From positions 9,935 through 73,934 of the forward strand of contig CAZUAQ010000029.1 in the NCBI GenBank assembly GCA_964618455.1: a stretch of DNA of 64,000 nt, given 5' to 3'. Below are positions 17,250 through 25,232 of the stretch, piece after piece. The notes below the pieces were generated by a model. The model had not been told where the DNA came from, did not search any database, and saw only the letters and a list, made by a program, of their open reading frames with translations. The stretch comes from CAZUAQ01 sp964618455. GTDB taxonomy: Bacteria > Planctomycetota > Phycisphaerae > UBA1845 > PWPN01. A program made the translations under genes and the position numbers. The stretch's first letter is position 1. Each line of letters starts with the position of its first letter.

Positions 17250-17975
17250 TCACGCCTCCATGGCGGCCAGCAGCGGCGGACGACGGCGGCGACGACGCTT
17301 CTTGGGAGCGCCCGGGACGCGGTTGACCGGTTTGCGGGGTTCGGCGTTGTCGGCGATCTCGAGGGCCTTTCGTGCCGTGTCTGCGAACAGGTCGGCGTTC
17401 ACTTCCTCCCAGAGTCCTTCCGCACGATTGAAGACACCGCCGGAGATCATGATGTTCATGGTCGGGTTGGCGTCGACATCACGAATCAGATCGATCAACT
17501 GGCGGACGCCCGGTACGCCGATGGGCTGCGTCCCGAAGACCAGCAGGACATCCGGCATGAGCTGGCCGACGAGGCCGAGAATCTCATCGTTCGGGATGCC
17601 GCCGCCGGCAAAGTAGACGTCCCAGCCGGCCGCCTCGAAGAGGTCCGAGCACATCTGGGCGCCGAGTTCCTCGGGTTCGCCATCGGCACAGGTGATGACG
17701 ATCCGCTTGCCGTTGGAGGCGGTCCGGGGCAGGTGCTGCTGCACCTGATCCGCGATGGCCCGGTTGATCCGCGTCGCCATGTGCTCAGTGGCCACGTTGA
17801 TCTGGTCTTCGCGATACAGGGCGGCCACCCGTTCCATGGCCGGCCAGATCAGGTCGTCGTAGATCGCCTCAATGGAGGCATTTTTCGATAATGCCGTCTC
17901 CACCAGTTCGCGGCAGTCCTTGCGACGGCCGTCCAGCAGCGGGACCAGGAACTTTTCGAGCAATCGATCGGACAT
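17250..17975 (-). CDS. cobalamin-binding-like protein, CarH-type cap without the axial histidine, Arg-rich tail
   Basis: A 241-residue cytosolic protein with the two-domain architecture of B12 photoreceptors and corrinoid proteins. The helical cap (residues 1-85) carries Y54-x9-E64-H65, equivalent to the Wx9EH motif of CarH-type sensors with Tyr for Trp. The Rossmann-like domain (90-215) has ITCADGEPEELG where related proteins have E-x-H-x-x-G; the cobalt-ligating His is Glu102 here. GGGIPNDEI and the ISGGVF turn are conserved. The last 20 residues are basic (PKKRRRRRRPP). There is no N-terminal helix-turn-helix. GGGAGAACGTC precedes the ATG. The ligand may be absent, bound base-on, or different. 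Confidence 0.8.
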   Translation of the reverse strand: MSDRLLEKFLVPLLDGRRKDCRELVETALSKNASIEAIYDDLIWPAMERVAALYREDQINVATEHMATRINRAIADQVQQHLPRTASNGKRIVITCADGEPEELGAQMCSDLFEAAGWDVYFAGGGIPNDEILGLVGQLMPDVLLVFGTQPIGVPGVRQLIDLIRDVDANPTMNIMISGGVFNRAEGLWEEVNADLFADTARKALEIADNAEPRKPVNRVPGAPKKRRRRRRPPLLAAMEA

Positions 17976-18549
17976 GACGTTCTCCCAGACAAGGGAGGGC
18001 AGCGAACATAGGGAGATTCGACGAAGCCGCCGATTCCCACTGACCCGACCAAGCCTCCTGCTCGGAGAGATGCAGCGAACCGCCCAGGATTACTGAATGA
18101 CGAGGCAGGCAACTCCAAACCAGCCGAACGTTGAGTGGTTTCCTTACTCCTGCCAGAGCGTTGACAGGCTCCCAGATGAATGACTAACGTTGAGATATGT
18201 TAATCTGGGCAATTTGGTAACTCTGGCGAACCTAGCTATCGGCGGGGACATTAAAAATCCTTGAGGGGATCTGCAAAAAATGCGGGGGAGGCGGCAGAAT
18301 CTGCGCGGTCGCCGGAGTTGGTGACGTAAAGCATTATGAACAAGGATCTTGTACGGTTTGCCCGGCGCGCCGAATCGATAGATGGCTCGCGCATTCTTCG
18401 AAGAAGGGCAGCTCAACATGGAAAACGGCCCGCGCTGCCGTGTGGGCAACGCGGGCCGATATAGGACGTTCAGCGTGACCGTGGGTGTGGTTCACCATCC
18501 ACTACCCACTACCCACTACCCACTACTCACTACTCACTATCCACTACCA
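17976..18549. other. intergenic region between the B12-domain gene and a Gfo/Idh gene
   Basis: About 570 bases with lower GC content than the surroundings at 18100-18260. It contains a terminator hairpin for the minus-strand oxidoreductase (18422-18458) and a CCACTAC heptamer array next to that gene's stop. A TTGACA at 18161-18166 lacks a convincing -10 partner. I see no coding sequence that looks real. Confidence 0.45.
18422..18458 (-). terminator. rho-independent terminator of the Gfo/Idh oxidoreductase gene
   Basis: A 9-bp perfect stem, CGGCCCGCG (18426-18434) with CGCGGGCCG (18450-18458), encloses a 15-base loop. Read on the minus strand it is followed by TTTTC. It lies about 90 bases beyond the stop of the minus-strand gene. 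Confidence 0.65.
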
Positions 18550-18553
18550 CTAC
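18499..18553. repeat. CCACTAC heptamer tandem array
   Basis: Seven consecutive 7-base units run from 18499 to 18547: four perfect CCACTAC, then TCACTAC, TCACTAT and CCACTAC, followed by a partial unit. The array reaches the stop codon (minus-strand TAG at 18550-18552) of the oxidoreductase gene. Confidence 0.9.
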
Positions 18554-19938
18554 AGCGTCCAGCCTTCGCGGTAGTCGCGCTTGAGGAAGTGGTTGGCCTT
18601 GTCTTCGTTGGTGAACTTCATGTTCGGGCCGTCCCACTTGAGACGCTTGCGGAAACGCATGGCGGTGCAGCCGAGCAGTACAGTCTCGGTCAGGAACCCG
18701 GCGTAGCCGAAATTGGACATGCAGTTCTCGGGCTTGTTGTCCCGGATGGCCTGCATCCACTCCTCGCGGTGTCGGCCGTGCGCGCGGGGCAGCGTGGGCG
18801 ACGGAGGCGTGTAGCCTTCGAAGTCGTCCTTCGGCAGCAACTGGAACGAAGCGCCGTAATCGTTGGGCGAGTAGAGCGTGCCCTTGTCGCCGACCAGAAG
18901 CGAACCACTGTCGGAGACGGGCTGGCCGTGGGCGAGTTCCCGGATCTTTTTGACGACCCACTCGGGCTTGTCTTGAGGCCGGCCATCGTACCATGTCCAC
19001 TTGAGCGGCGGCATGTCTTCGCGCTCGGGGAACAGGTACTCGATGACGCTCCACATGGGGAAGGTCTGATCGTTGTACTCGGAGAGGATGGCTTCGACGC
19101 TGATCGGATAGCCCAACTTGCAGGCCATGAATGCCATGTTGGCGGTGTGGCAGGCCATGTCGCCGAGGGCGCCCGTGCCGTAATCCCACCAGCCACGCCA
19201 CTTGAAGGGCTGATAAATATCGTCGAACGGACGGTAGGGGGCGGTGCCGAGCCAGAGATCCCAGTGCAGTGACGAGGGCGCCTGATCCATCGCGCCGTTT
19301 CCGGAGATCGCGGCCTTGACGCCCTTATGGGTGAGGATCGCGTCGATGCCCTGCGGCCAGACCGGGCGGTTCGTCCAGACGTGCACCTCGCGGACCGGAC
19401 CGATCGCGCCGGACCAGATCACCTCGCAGGCGGTGCGGAGACCATCTTCGGCCGTGCCCTGGTTGCCCATCTGCGTGACGATCTTGTTTTCCTTGGCGTA
19501 CTCGGTGAGCTTGCGCGCTTCGTAGACGTCGTGCGTCAGCGGCTTCTGCGTGTAGACGGCCTTGCCGTGCTTCATCGCCATCATGGTCGCGACGGCGTGG
19601 GTGTGGTCCGGCGTGCTGACGGTGACGGCGTCGAAGTCCTTGTGCATCTTGTCGAACATCTCGCGGAAGTCGACGAACTTCTTGGCATTGGGATAATTCT
19701 TGGCCTTGTCGTTGAGGCGGTCCTCATTGACATCGCAGAGGGCGACGATGTTTCCGCCGGCCCCGGCGGTACCGTCGACATCACCGCTGCCCATGCCGCC
19801 GACGCCGATGGAGGCGACGTTGATTTTTTCATTCGGGGAGTTGCTCTGGGAGAACGCCGGGCGCGTGGCGACCCAGAAGCCGACACCGGCCGCAGTCGTG
19901 TTCTTCAGGAAATCTCGTCGTTTGGTTTTTTCGGGCAT
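18550..19938 (-). CDS. Gfo/Idh/MocA family oxidoreductase with Tat leader
   Basis: A 462-residue NAD(P)-dependent sugar or cyclitol oxidoreductase of the type common in Planctomycetes. The leader KRRDFLKNTTAAGVGFWVATRPAFS is a twin-arginine signal. The Rossmann fold starts at INVASIGVGGMGSGDV, and VSTPDHTHA and the catalytic-region motif EKPLTHDVYEARKL-like TQKPLTHDVYEARKLTEYA are present. The C-terminal half has the beta-sheet substrate domain (GALGDMACH, WTWYDGRPQDKPEW). AGGAGAAG precedes the ATG. It is divergent from a second, shorter Gfo/Idh gene at 20265. The substrate is unknown. Confidence 0.88.
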   Translation of the reverse strand: MPEKTKRRDFLKNTTAAGVGFWVATRPAFSQSNSPNEKINVASIGVGGMGSGDVDGTAGAGGNIVALCDVNEDRLNDKAKNYPNAKKFVDFREMFDKMHKDFDAVTVSTPDHTHAVATMMAMKHGKAVYTQKPLTHDVYEARKLTEYAKENKIVTQMGNQGTAEDGLRTACEVIWSGAIGPVREVHVWTNRPVWPQGIDAILTHKGVKAAISGNGAMDQAPSSLHWDLWLGTAPYRPFDDIYQPFKWRGWWDYGTGALGDMACHTANMAFMACKLGYPISVEAILSEYNDQTFPMWSVIEYLFPEREDMPPLKWTWYDGRPQDKPEWVVKKIRELAHGQPVSDSGSLLVGDKGTLYSPNDYGASFQLLPKDDFEGYTPPSPTLPRAHGRHREEWMQAIRDNKPENCMSNFGYAGFLTETVLLGCTAMRFRKRLKWDGPNMKFTNEDKANHFLKRDYREGWTL

Positions 19939-20264
19939 GAACTCTTCTCCTATGACGTTCGGAAACCTCTTTCGGGCGGTCGCAACTGAAACGGCTTCTC
20001 ATCGCGGCGGGATCGGTCGGATGCGGCACCGGTCAGGGACGTTTCTCCGCATAATGCAAGGGCCCCTCTTCTCCGGGGGGCGCAGGAACAACAGAATACC
20101 TCTCAATCTGCAAGCAGGCAAGGCAGGAGGGCGGCGCGGCGGGAGGAATGCTCTGCTCCGCCGCCGAGAAAAACATTGATCTTGCGGCGAAAAGACCGTT
20201 CCACGAGTTAATACAGTATGATCGCGGTTCGGTCGCAGATCATTAGCGTTTGAGGCATGGAGTG
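19939..20264. other. divergent intergenic region between two Gfo/Idh genes
   Basis: About 325 bases that must hold promoters for both directions. A TATGAT at 20217-20222 could be a -10 box for the rightward gene, but its -35 is poor. GC-rich inverted stretches lie around 20050-20160. No reading frame here looks real. Confidence 0.35.
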
Positions 20265-21368
20265 ATGAAGATGGATCGACGGACATTTCTGGCGGGATCG
20301 GCGTTGACGGCGGCTTCGCTCGTGGGGACGCGGTCGGCGCGGGCCGCCTCGGCGGACGTCACGTTGCGCGTGGTGCAGATCGGGATGCAGGGGCACTGGG
20401 GCGACATCATGATCGGTATGCCCGACGTGCCGAACTGCCGGCTCGTGGCGGTGGCCCGGTCATACCCCGACGAGCCGATCGAGAGGCTCGAGAAGCAACC
20501 GGCGTGGCGTGACGAGACGCAGGTGTACGAGGACTATCGGAAGATGCTGGACGAGGAGCGTCCGGACATCGTGGCGGTCTTCATGCCGTACGCGTGGAAC
20601 GGGCCGGCGATTCTCGAAGCCGTGCGGCGCGGTTGTCACGTGCTGAGCGAGAAGCCGCTGGCCACGGATCTGCCGACACTCGACGCCATCCGGCGGGAGC
20701 GCGATGCACGGAACGTGCGCGTCTCCGCCATGCTCGGCATGCGGTTGATGCCCGCGATGCAGGCGGCCCGGCGCGCGGTGCGTGAGGGCAAGATCGGTGA
20801 GCCGCTGCTGATCTCGGCGCAGAAGTCGTACCGGTGGGGCAACAATCGGCCGTGGTACTTCAAGCGGCGGGCGACCTACGGCGGTTCGATCCCCTGGGTC
20901 GCGATCCATGCCATCGACTTTATCCGGTTCGTGACGGGGCTGGACTATCGCGAAGTGACCGCCCGGCACGCGATGCACATTCACGAGGACTATCCGGAGT
21001 GCGAGGTGTTCGGAGCGCTGCTGTTCGGCATGTCCAACGGCGCATTCGCGACGCTGACGTTCGACTATCTCCGCCCGAAGGCGGCGGCCAGCCATGGGGA
21101 CGACCGGTTGCGCGTGGCGGGGTCGGAAGGCATCGTCGAAATACGACAGAGCCGTGAGCTCGTATGCGAACTCGTGACCGCCGATCAGGAAGCGCACACG
21201 CTGCCGATGGAATCCGGCAAGCACAATATCTTCGCGGACTTTGTGGCGGCGCTGCGCGGCGAGGGCACGCACTATCTCACACCCGAGGATCCCTTCATTG
21301 CCACGGAAGTGGCCATCCGGGCGCGCATGGCGGCCGACGCGTCGCGCACGATGACGCTGCCGCGTTGA
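20265..21368 (+). CDS. Gfo/Idh/MocA family oxidoreductase with Tat leader
   Basis: A 367-residue predicted dehydrogenase. The Tat leader MKMDRRTFLAGSALTAASLVGTRS ends before the Rossmann domain, which begins at LRVVQIGMQGHWGDI. SEKPLATDLPTLDAIRRE is the family EKP motif. The C-terminal domain includes GGSIPWVAIHAIDFIRFVTG, where His is expected in the active site. ATG 20265 is favoured over an in-frame GTG at 20262 because GGAG is nearby and the leader is well formed. The GH172 gene follows after 60 bases, so both may act on the same carbohydrate. Confidence 0.87.
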   Translation: MKMDRRTFLAGSALTAASLVGTRSARAASADVTLRVVQIGMQGHWGDIMIGMPDVPNCRLVAVARSYPDEPIERLEKQPAWRDETQVYEDYRKMLDEERPDIVAVFMPYAWNGPAILEAVRRGCHVLSEKPLATDLPTLDAIRRERDARNVRVSAMLGMRLMPAMQAARRAVREGKIGEPLLISAQKSYRWGNNRPWYFKRRATYGGSIPWVAIHAIDFIRFVTGLDYREVTARHAMHIHEDYPECEVFGALLFGMSNGAFATLTFDYLRPKAAASHGDDRLRVAGSEGIVEIRQSRELVCELVTADQEAHTLPMESGKHNIFADFVAALRGEGTHYLTPEDPFIATEVAIRARMAADASRTMTLPR

Positions 21369-21428
21369 TGAAGTAGGATGGCGAGTGTGGACGCGGATTC
21401 GCTCGAAACCAGACTTTCCGGAGCATGA

Positions 21429-22613
21429 ATGATGAACGTGATGAAGTTATGGCCGGTCGCCGGGCTGGCGTTGTTGATGTCACCGCCATGGGCACTCGCA
21501 CAGAAGAACGAGACGCTGCATATCGGCGGGCTGCCGCTGTACAGCGACACGATCAAGAGCCGGGCCATCACCATGGAGAACCCGAAAGGGGAGAAGGGTG
21601 CCGGTGGTCAGGCGAAGGGCGGCCGGAAAGGGGCGCCGTGTCTGTGGAACCTGGAGAAGGATCAGGTCTTCACGTTCGCGGAGATCGACGGGCCGGGCGT
21701 GATCCGGCACATCTGGATCACGACGCCGAACAGCGGCGCACTGAAGATGCGCAACATGATTCTGCGGATGTACTGGGACGGGCAGGCGCAGCCTTCGGTG
21801 GAGGCGCCGCTGACGGACTTCTTCGGCATCTGCCACGGGCGCATGGTCGACTACGAGTCGGAGTTCTTTTCGATGCCCGGGGGAAAGGCGTTCAACAGCT
21901 TCATCCCGATGCCGTTTCGCAAGCACGCGCGACTGGAGATCAGCAACGAGACCGGCGAAGACGCGAGCATGTGGTTCTTCCAGGTGGATTACACGACGGG
22001 TGACGACATTCCCGAGGATACGCCGTATTTCCATGCCCAGTTCCGCCGGGTGCTGAACACGACGATGTACGAGGACTACGTGATCCTCGACGGCGTGAAG
22101 GGCAAGGGGCGGTTCATGGGGTGCAACTTCGGCCTGATTGATCGATTCGCCGACATCGGCGGTATCTGGTGGGGCGAGGGCGAGGTGAAGATGTACATCG
22201 ACGGGGACGAGAAGTACCCGACGATCTGCGGCACCGGCAGCGAGGATTACATCGGTTACGGCTGGGGTCTCGGGAAATTCACGCAGCAGTACTTCGGCGC
22301 GCCGATCGTCGTCGGCAAGTGGGTGTCGTGCTACCGCTATCACGTGGTGGATCCGGTCTACTTCACGAAGGACTTCAAGGTCACCATCCAGCAGATCGGC
22401 AACGACGGGCAGTACGAGCCGCAGGACCCCGAGGGCAAGTTCGCCGAGCACATCAGGAAGGGCTGGTACAAAAAGGATCGATCGGGTGGGAATTTCGAGC
22501 GTGTGGATGACGTCTGCTCGACGGCCTACTGGTACCAGACGCTGCCGACGGCGCCGTTTCCGCCGTTCCCGGACAAGGCACTCCGCAGCCACGGCCTGGG
22601 CAAGAAGGAGTAG
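21429..22613 (+). CDS. DUF2961/GH172 family glycoside hydrolase, exported
   Basis: A 394-residue exported protein with a signal peptide (GLALLMSPPWALAQ). It belongs to DUF2961, now glycoside hydrolase family 172, whose characterised members act on alpha-D-fructofuranosyl or D-arabinofuranosyl linkages. Family segments are IDGPGVIRHIWIT, RMYWDGQAQPSVEAPLTDFFG, GCNFGLIDR, WWGEGEVKMYIDGDEKYPTICGTGSED-type region and YRYHVVDPVYF. The Glu residues in WWGEGE and GTGSEDY are likely catalytic by family analogy. It lies 60 bases behind an oxidoreductase gene. Actual substrate is not determinable here. Confidence 0.85.
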   Translation: MMNVMKLWPVAGLALLMSPPWALAQKNETLHIGGLPLYSDTIKSRAITMENPKGEKGAGGQAKGGRKGAPCLWNLEKDQVFTFAEIDGPGVIRHIWITTPNSGALKMRNMILRMYWDGQAQPSVEAPLTDFFGICHGRMVDYESEFFSMPGGKAFNSFIPMPFRKHARLEISNETGEDASMWFFQVDYTTGDDIPEDTPYFHAQFRRVLNTTMYEDYVILDGVKGKGRFMGCNFGLIDRFADIGGIWWGEGEVKMYIDGDEKYPTICGTGSEDYIGYGWGLGKFTQQYFGAPIVVGKWVSCYRYHVVDPVYFTKDFKVTIQQIGNDGQYEPQDPEGKFAEHIRKGWYKKDRSGGNFERVDDVCSTAYWYQTLPTAPFPPFPDKALRSHGLGKKE

Positions 22614-22927
22614 TTCGAGAACCTGCGGGCAAGGCATGAGCGGTCGGTCAGCGGCCCTGCCGGCGGGGGTCGGTGTCGCTGCAAGAAATCCTGGATAATC
22701 CGGTGGAAACGGGGTCGGGTCACCTTGACGCCCTGTGTCCCGATTCGCTAGACTCTTCGGCCCAACGCAGCAGTGAAGCCGGGCTGCACAGGCGGTCAGC
22801 TCCGGGAGGTGTTCTCACCCGCGGTCGCGAGGCACCTTCTTTTTTTTGGTCGGGGCTTGTGCAAATTGGCACGAACTCAACCTGCGGCGCGAAGGGCATG
22901 AACGTGCTCGGAAAGGTCGGGATCGCG
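22614..22927 (+). other. atp operon leader region
   Basis: About 310 bases between the GH172 gene and atpZ. It contains the promoter at 22725-22754, a run of eight or nine T near 22842-22850 and little else that I can interpret. The transcript would have a leader of about 160 nucleotides. Confidence 0.45.
22725..22754 (+). promoter_or_regulatory. sigma70-like promoter for the ATP synthase operon
   Basis: TTGACG (22725-22730), an 18-base spacer and TAGACT (22749-22754). The next genes on this strand are atpZ and the rest of the atp cluster. Confidence 0.5.
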
Positions 22928-23248
22928 ATGTCCGATCCGAATGGCCCGCCGTCGAACACCCCGAACCCGTGGCGTTACGCGGGCAAGGGTTTCGAGCTCC
23001 TCGGAAGCATTCTGGTCTTCATGCTGCTGGGCTACTGGTTGGATCGAAAATTTGAGAAAATCGCCCCGTGGGGCATGGTGACCGGCGCGGTCCTGGGCAT
23101 CATCGGCGGGCTGTACAATCTGGTTCGCCAGTCGATTCACGAGGTGTTCGGCCTGCCCGCGAAGGGTGTGAAATCGGCGAAACGGTCGGATGTCGAGGCG
23201 CAGCGTGAGAAGGAGGATGCTCCTGACGAGCATCGCCCCGGAACCTGA
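22928..23248 (+). CDS. atpZ: AtpZ/AtpI-family F0F1 ATP synthase accessory protein
   Basis: A 106-residue protein with two membrane helices (GFELLGSILVFMLLGYWLD and MVTGAVLGIIGGLYNLV) separated by a short basic turn. This is the ATPase_gene1 pattern that opens many atp operons. Such proteins help assemble the c-ring or supply Mg2+. The tail is charged and probably cytosolic. I chose the ATG at 22928; an in-frame ATG at 22898 would add ten residues. The gene overlaps the next one by about 30 bases. Confidence 0.8.
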   Translation: MSDPNGPPSNTPNPWRYAGKGFELLGSILVFMLLGYWLDRKFEKIAPWGMVTGAVLGIIGGLYNLVRQSIHEVFGLPAKGVKSAKRSDVEAQREKEDAPDEHRPGT

Positions 23249-23702
23249 GAGTGGCGATGGTCCTGTTCGGGATCGCGACACGACTGAGACTTCCGGCCCT
23301 GGACCTTCGCCTCGGCCGGGCGGGCTGCTGATGTGGCCCGGGTTTCTCGCCGGTGTGCTGATCCTCGGCGGCTACGTGCCGACGGTCCGGCTGGCGGGTG
23401 AAGACGGCTTGGAGGCGATGCTCTGGGCCGTCGCAGGTGCGACCTTCGTGGTCTACGCGACGCTGATCCCCGCGGTGTTCCGCATGGCGCGGGCGGATGC
23501 CTCGGCGCGGTTGATGCTCGGGTTTCGGGCGATGGGCGTGCGATTTATTGCCACGCTGCTTCCGGCGGGATGGGTCGCCGCCCGGAAGATGGTCGAGACA
23601 ACTACTTTTCTGGTTTGGGTGGCCATCGCGTATGCGGTGCTGACCATAGTCGAAGCGGTGATCCTGGTGTACTGGAACAACCGGCTCGGGAAACAGGCAT
23701 GA
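23217..23702 (+). CDS. AtpI-like membrane protein of the ATP synthase operon
   Basis: A protein of about 161 residues with four predicted helices (WPGFLAGVLILGGYV, AMLWAVAGATFVVYATLIPAVF, RFIATLLPAGWVAA, LVWVAIAYAVLTIVEAVILVYW). Position, size and topology match the AtpI/AtpR accessory subunits, though sequence similarity is weak to my eye. The start is unclear: AGGAGG at 23211-23216 directly abuts the ATG at 23217, which is too close, while CTG 23223 would be spaced correctly. The end overlaps atpB in ATGA, so translation is coupled. Confidence 0.65.
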   Translation: MLLTSIAPEPESGDGPVRDRDTTETSGPGPSPRPGGLLMWPGFLAGVLILGGYVPTVRLAGEDGLEAMLWAVAGATFVVYATLIPAVFRMARADASARLMLGFRAMGVRFIATLLPAGWVAARKMVETTTFLVWVAIAYAVLTIVEAVILVYWNNRLGKQA

Positions 23703-24607
23703 TGGAAACCCTACTCGCAGCGAGCAACCCCCTGACGCACGTGGTGGATCACACGTGGCTGAATGTCGGGGGATTCACGATCATCTCCAACCACGTGATC
23801 ATGATGATGGTGGCGGCGTTCGTCGTGCTGATGGTGATCCCGCGTGCGGTCAAACCGAAAACGGCATCCGGTGATATCGAGGGCATGACGCCGAAGGGTT
23901 TTCGCAATGCCATCGAGGCGATCTGCCAGTATCTCCGGGAGTTCGTCGCCCGCCCGAACATGGGACCTCACACCGACCGATTCATTCCCTACATCTGGTC
24001 GGTGTTCTTTTTTATCCTGACGATCAACCTGCTGGGCCTGCTGCCGCTGGAGCCGATCACGAAGCCGGTTATGAAGCTGTTCGGCGCGGATTATGGCATT
24101 TACGGCACCTCGACAGGCAATATCTGGGTTACCGCGTCATTGGCAGTGTGCACGCTGATTATGATCGTCGTGAATGGGCTGCGCCTTCACGGCATGGCCT
24201 ACGTCAAGCACTTTTTCATGGGGCCGTTTCCGATCAGCGTATTGATCGCGTTTCTTGAAGGAATTGGCCTGCTCGCCAAGACGTTTGCGCTGGCCATTCG
24301 TCTGTTTGCGAACATGATGGCGGGGCATATTCTGCTCGCCGTACTGGTCGGCTTCATCTCGATGGCGGGTGCCGCAGGGATGGTTGTCGGATTCGGTGTC
24401 GCAATCCCCGTCGTCGCCGGAAGCGTCGCCATCAACATGCTGGAACTCTTCGTGGCGTTCCTTCAGGCGTTTATTTTCACGTTCTTAAGTAGTGTGTTCA
24501 TAGGCCAGGCGGTCAATCTCCATCACGATGATGAACATGAGCACGACGAGCACCATGCCGCGATGGAGGACGTGACGGTTAGCGAAGAGGTTGCCAAGGC
24601 GCATTGA
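23699..24607 (+). CDS. atpB: ATP synthase F0 subunit a
   Basis: A 302-residue membrane protein forming the two proton half-channels next to the c-ring. The essential Arg is in LAIRLFANMMAGH, followed by the helix VAINMLELFVAFLQAFIFTFLSSVFIG containing the conserved Glu and Gln. IPYIWSVFFFILTINLLGLLP is the usual helix 2 region. The C-terminus has an unusual His/Asp/Glu-rich tail (HHDDEHEHDEHH), which could bind metal or be a flexible cytosolic end. The ATG overlaps the previous stop (ATGA). The next gene, atpE, follows after about 140 bases. Confidence 0.95.
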   Translation: MMETLLAASNPLTHVVDHTWLNVGGFTIISNHVIMMMVAAFVVLMVIPRAVKPKTASGDIEGMTPKGFRNAIEAICQYLREFVARPNMGPHTDRFIPYIWSVFFFILTINLLGLLPLEPITKPVMKLFGADYGIYGTSTGNIWVTASLAVCTLIMIVVNGLRLHGMAYVKHFFMGPFPISVLIAFLEGIGLLAKTFALAIRLFANMMAGHILLAVLVGFISMAGAAGMVVGFGVAIPVVAGSVAINMLELFVAFLQAFIFTFLSSVFIGQAVNLHHDDEHEHDEHHAAMEDVTVSEEVAKAH

Positions 24608-24749
24608 AACGATTGTATGTGTGACAAACATTCAACTTGCCATGCTCGTGAAGTGGGATAGCGGGTCGTGAGGCCGAGAGGCGATGGCAGTTTGGTTGAT
24701 AAACAGAGGTCGATCTCACCGGTCTCGACAGACGAAAAGGGTTGGAACG

Positions 24750-25106
24750 ATGAAGAACAAGAAGACTGTGGTATTGCTGATCCTGGGCGGACTGCTACTT
24801 TTGGCGGGTCCGGTCTTTGGTGCCGAGGGTGATGAAGATGGTGCGGCCTCGCATAGTGATGGCTATTCGTCGATCTGGCTGGACAGTGTCGGTGCGACGA
24901 AGCTCGGTGCGACCATTGGTGCGGGCCTCGTGCTCATGGGTGGTGGTGCCGGCATTGCGAGGATCGGTAGCGCGGCGGCCGAGTCGATGGCTCGCCAGCC
25001 TGAAGCTTCGGGTACGATCTTCAACGTCGCCCTGATTCTGGGCGCGATGGTCGAGGGTGCGATGCTGTTCGCCGTGGTGGTGTGCCTGATGGGCGTGTTA
25101 CGCTGA
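24750..25106 (+). CDS. atpE: ATP synthase F0 subunit c with N-terminal signal-like extension
   Basis: The proteolipid of the rotor ring. The mature core of about 75 residues has helix 1 (GATIGAGLVLMGGGAGIARIG), the polar loop ARQP and helix 2 with the ion-binding Glu in LGAMVEGAMLFAVVV. The 118-residue product also has a 24-residue hydrophobic leader with a signal-peptidase-like site (LLLLAGPVFGAEG) and a short acidic linker. Gly follows the Glu, and Ala occupies the position of the sodium-ligating Gln, so proton coupling is inferred. The ATG at 24750 has AAGGG upstream. The protein sits in its normal place between atpB and atpF. Confidence 0.94.
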   Translation: MKNKKTVVLLILGGLLLLAGPVFGAEGDEDGAASHSDGYSSIWLDSVGATKLGATIGAGLVLMGGGAGIARIGSAAAESMARQPEASGTIFNVALILGAMVEGAMLFAVVVCLMGVLR

Positions 25107-25232
25107 CGAGAAGGACTCTCTACCCGGCGCGGAGCATCATCGCCCGCGCCGGGAATCTCTGTATCGTTTGGAAGGATTGATCGACGCCTCAAACGGCAGA
25201 CGACTTTGCTCAACGCCTACGTGAGTGATGCC

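Noticed and set aside
18499..18553. Heptamer array considered as CRISPR or an attachment site
   Set aside because: Units are 7 bases without spacers, so it is a simple tandem repeat.
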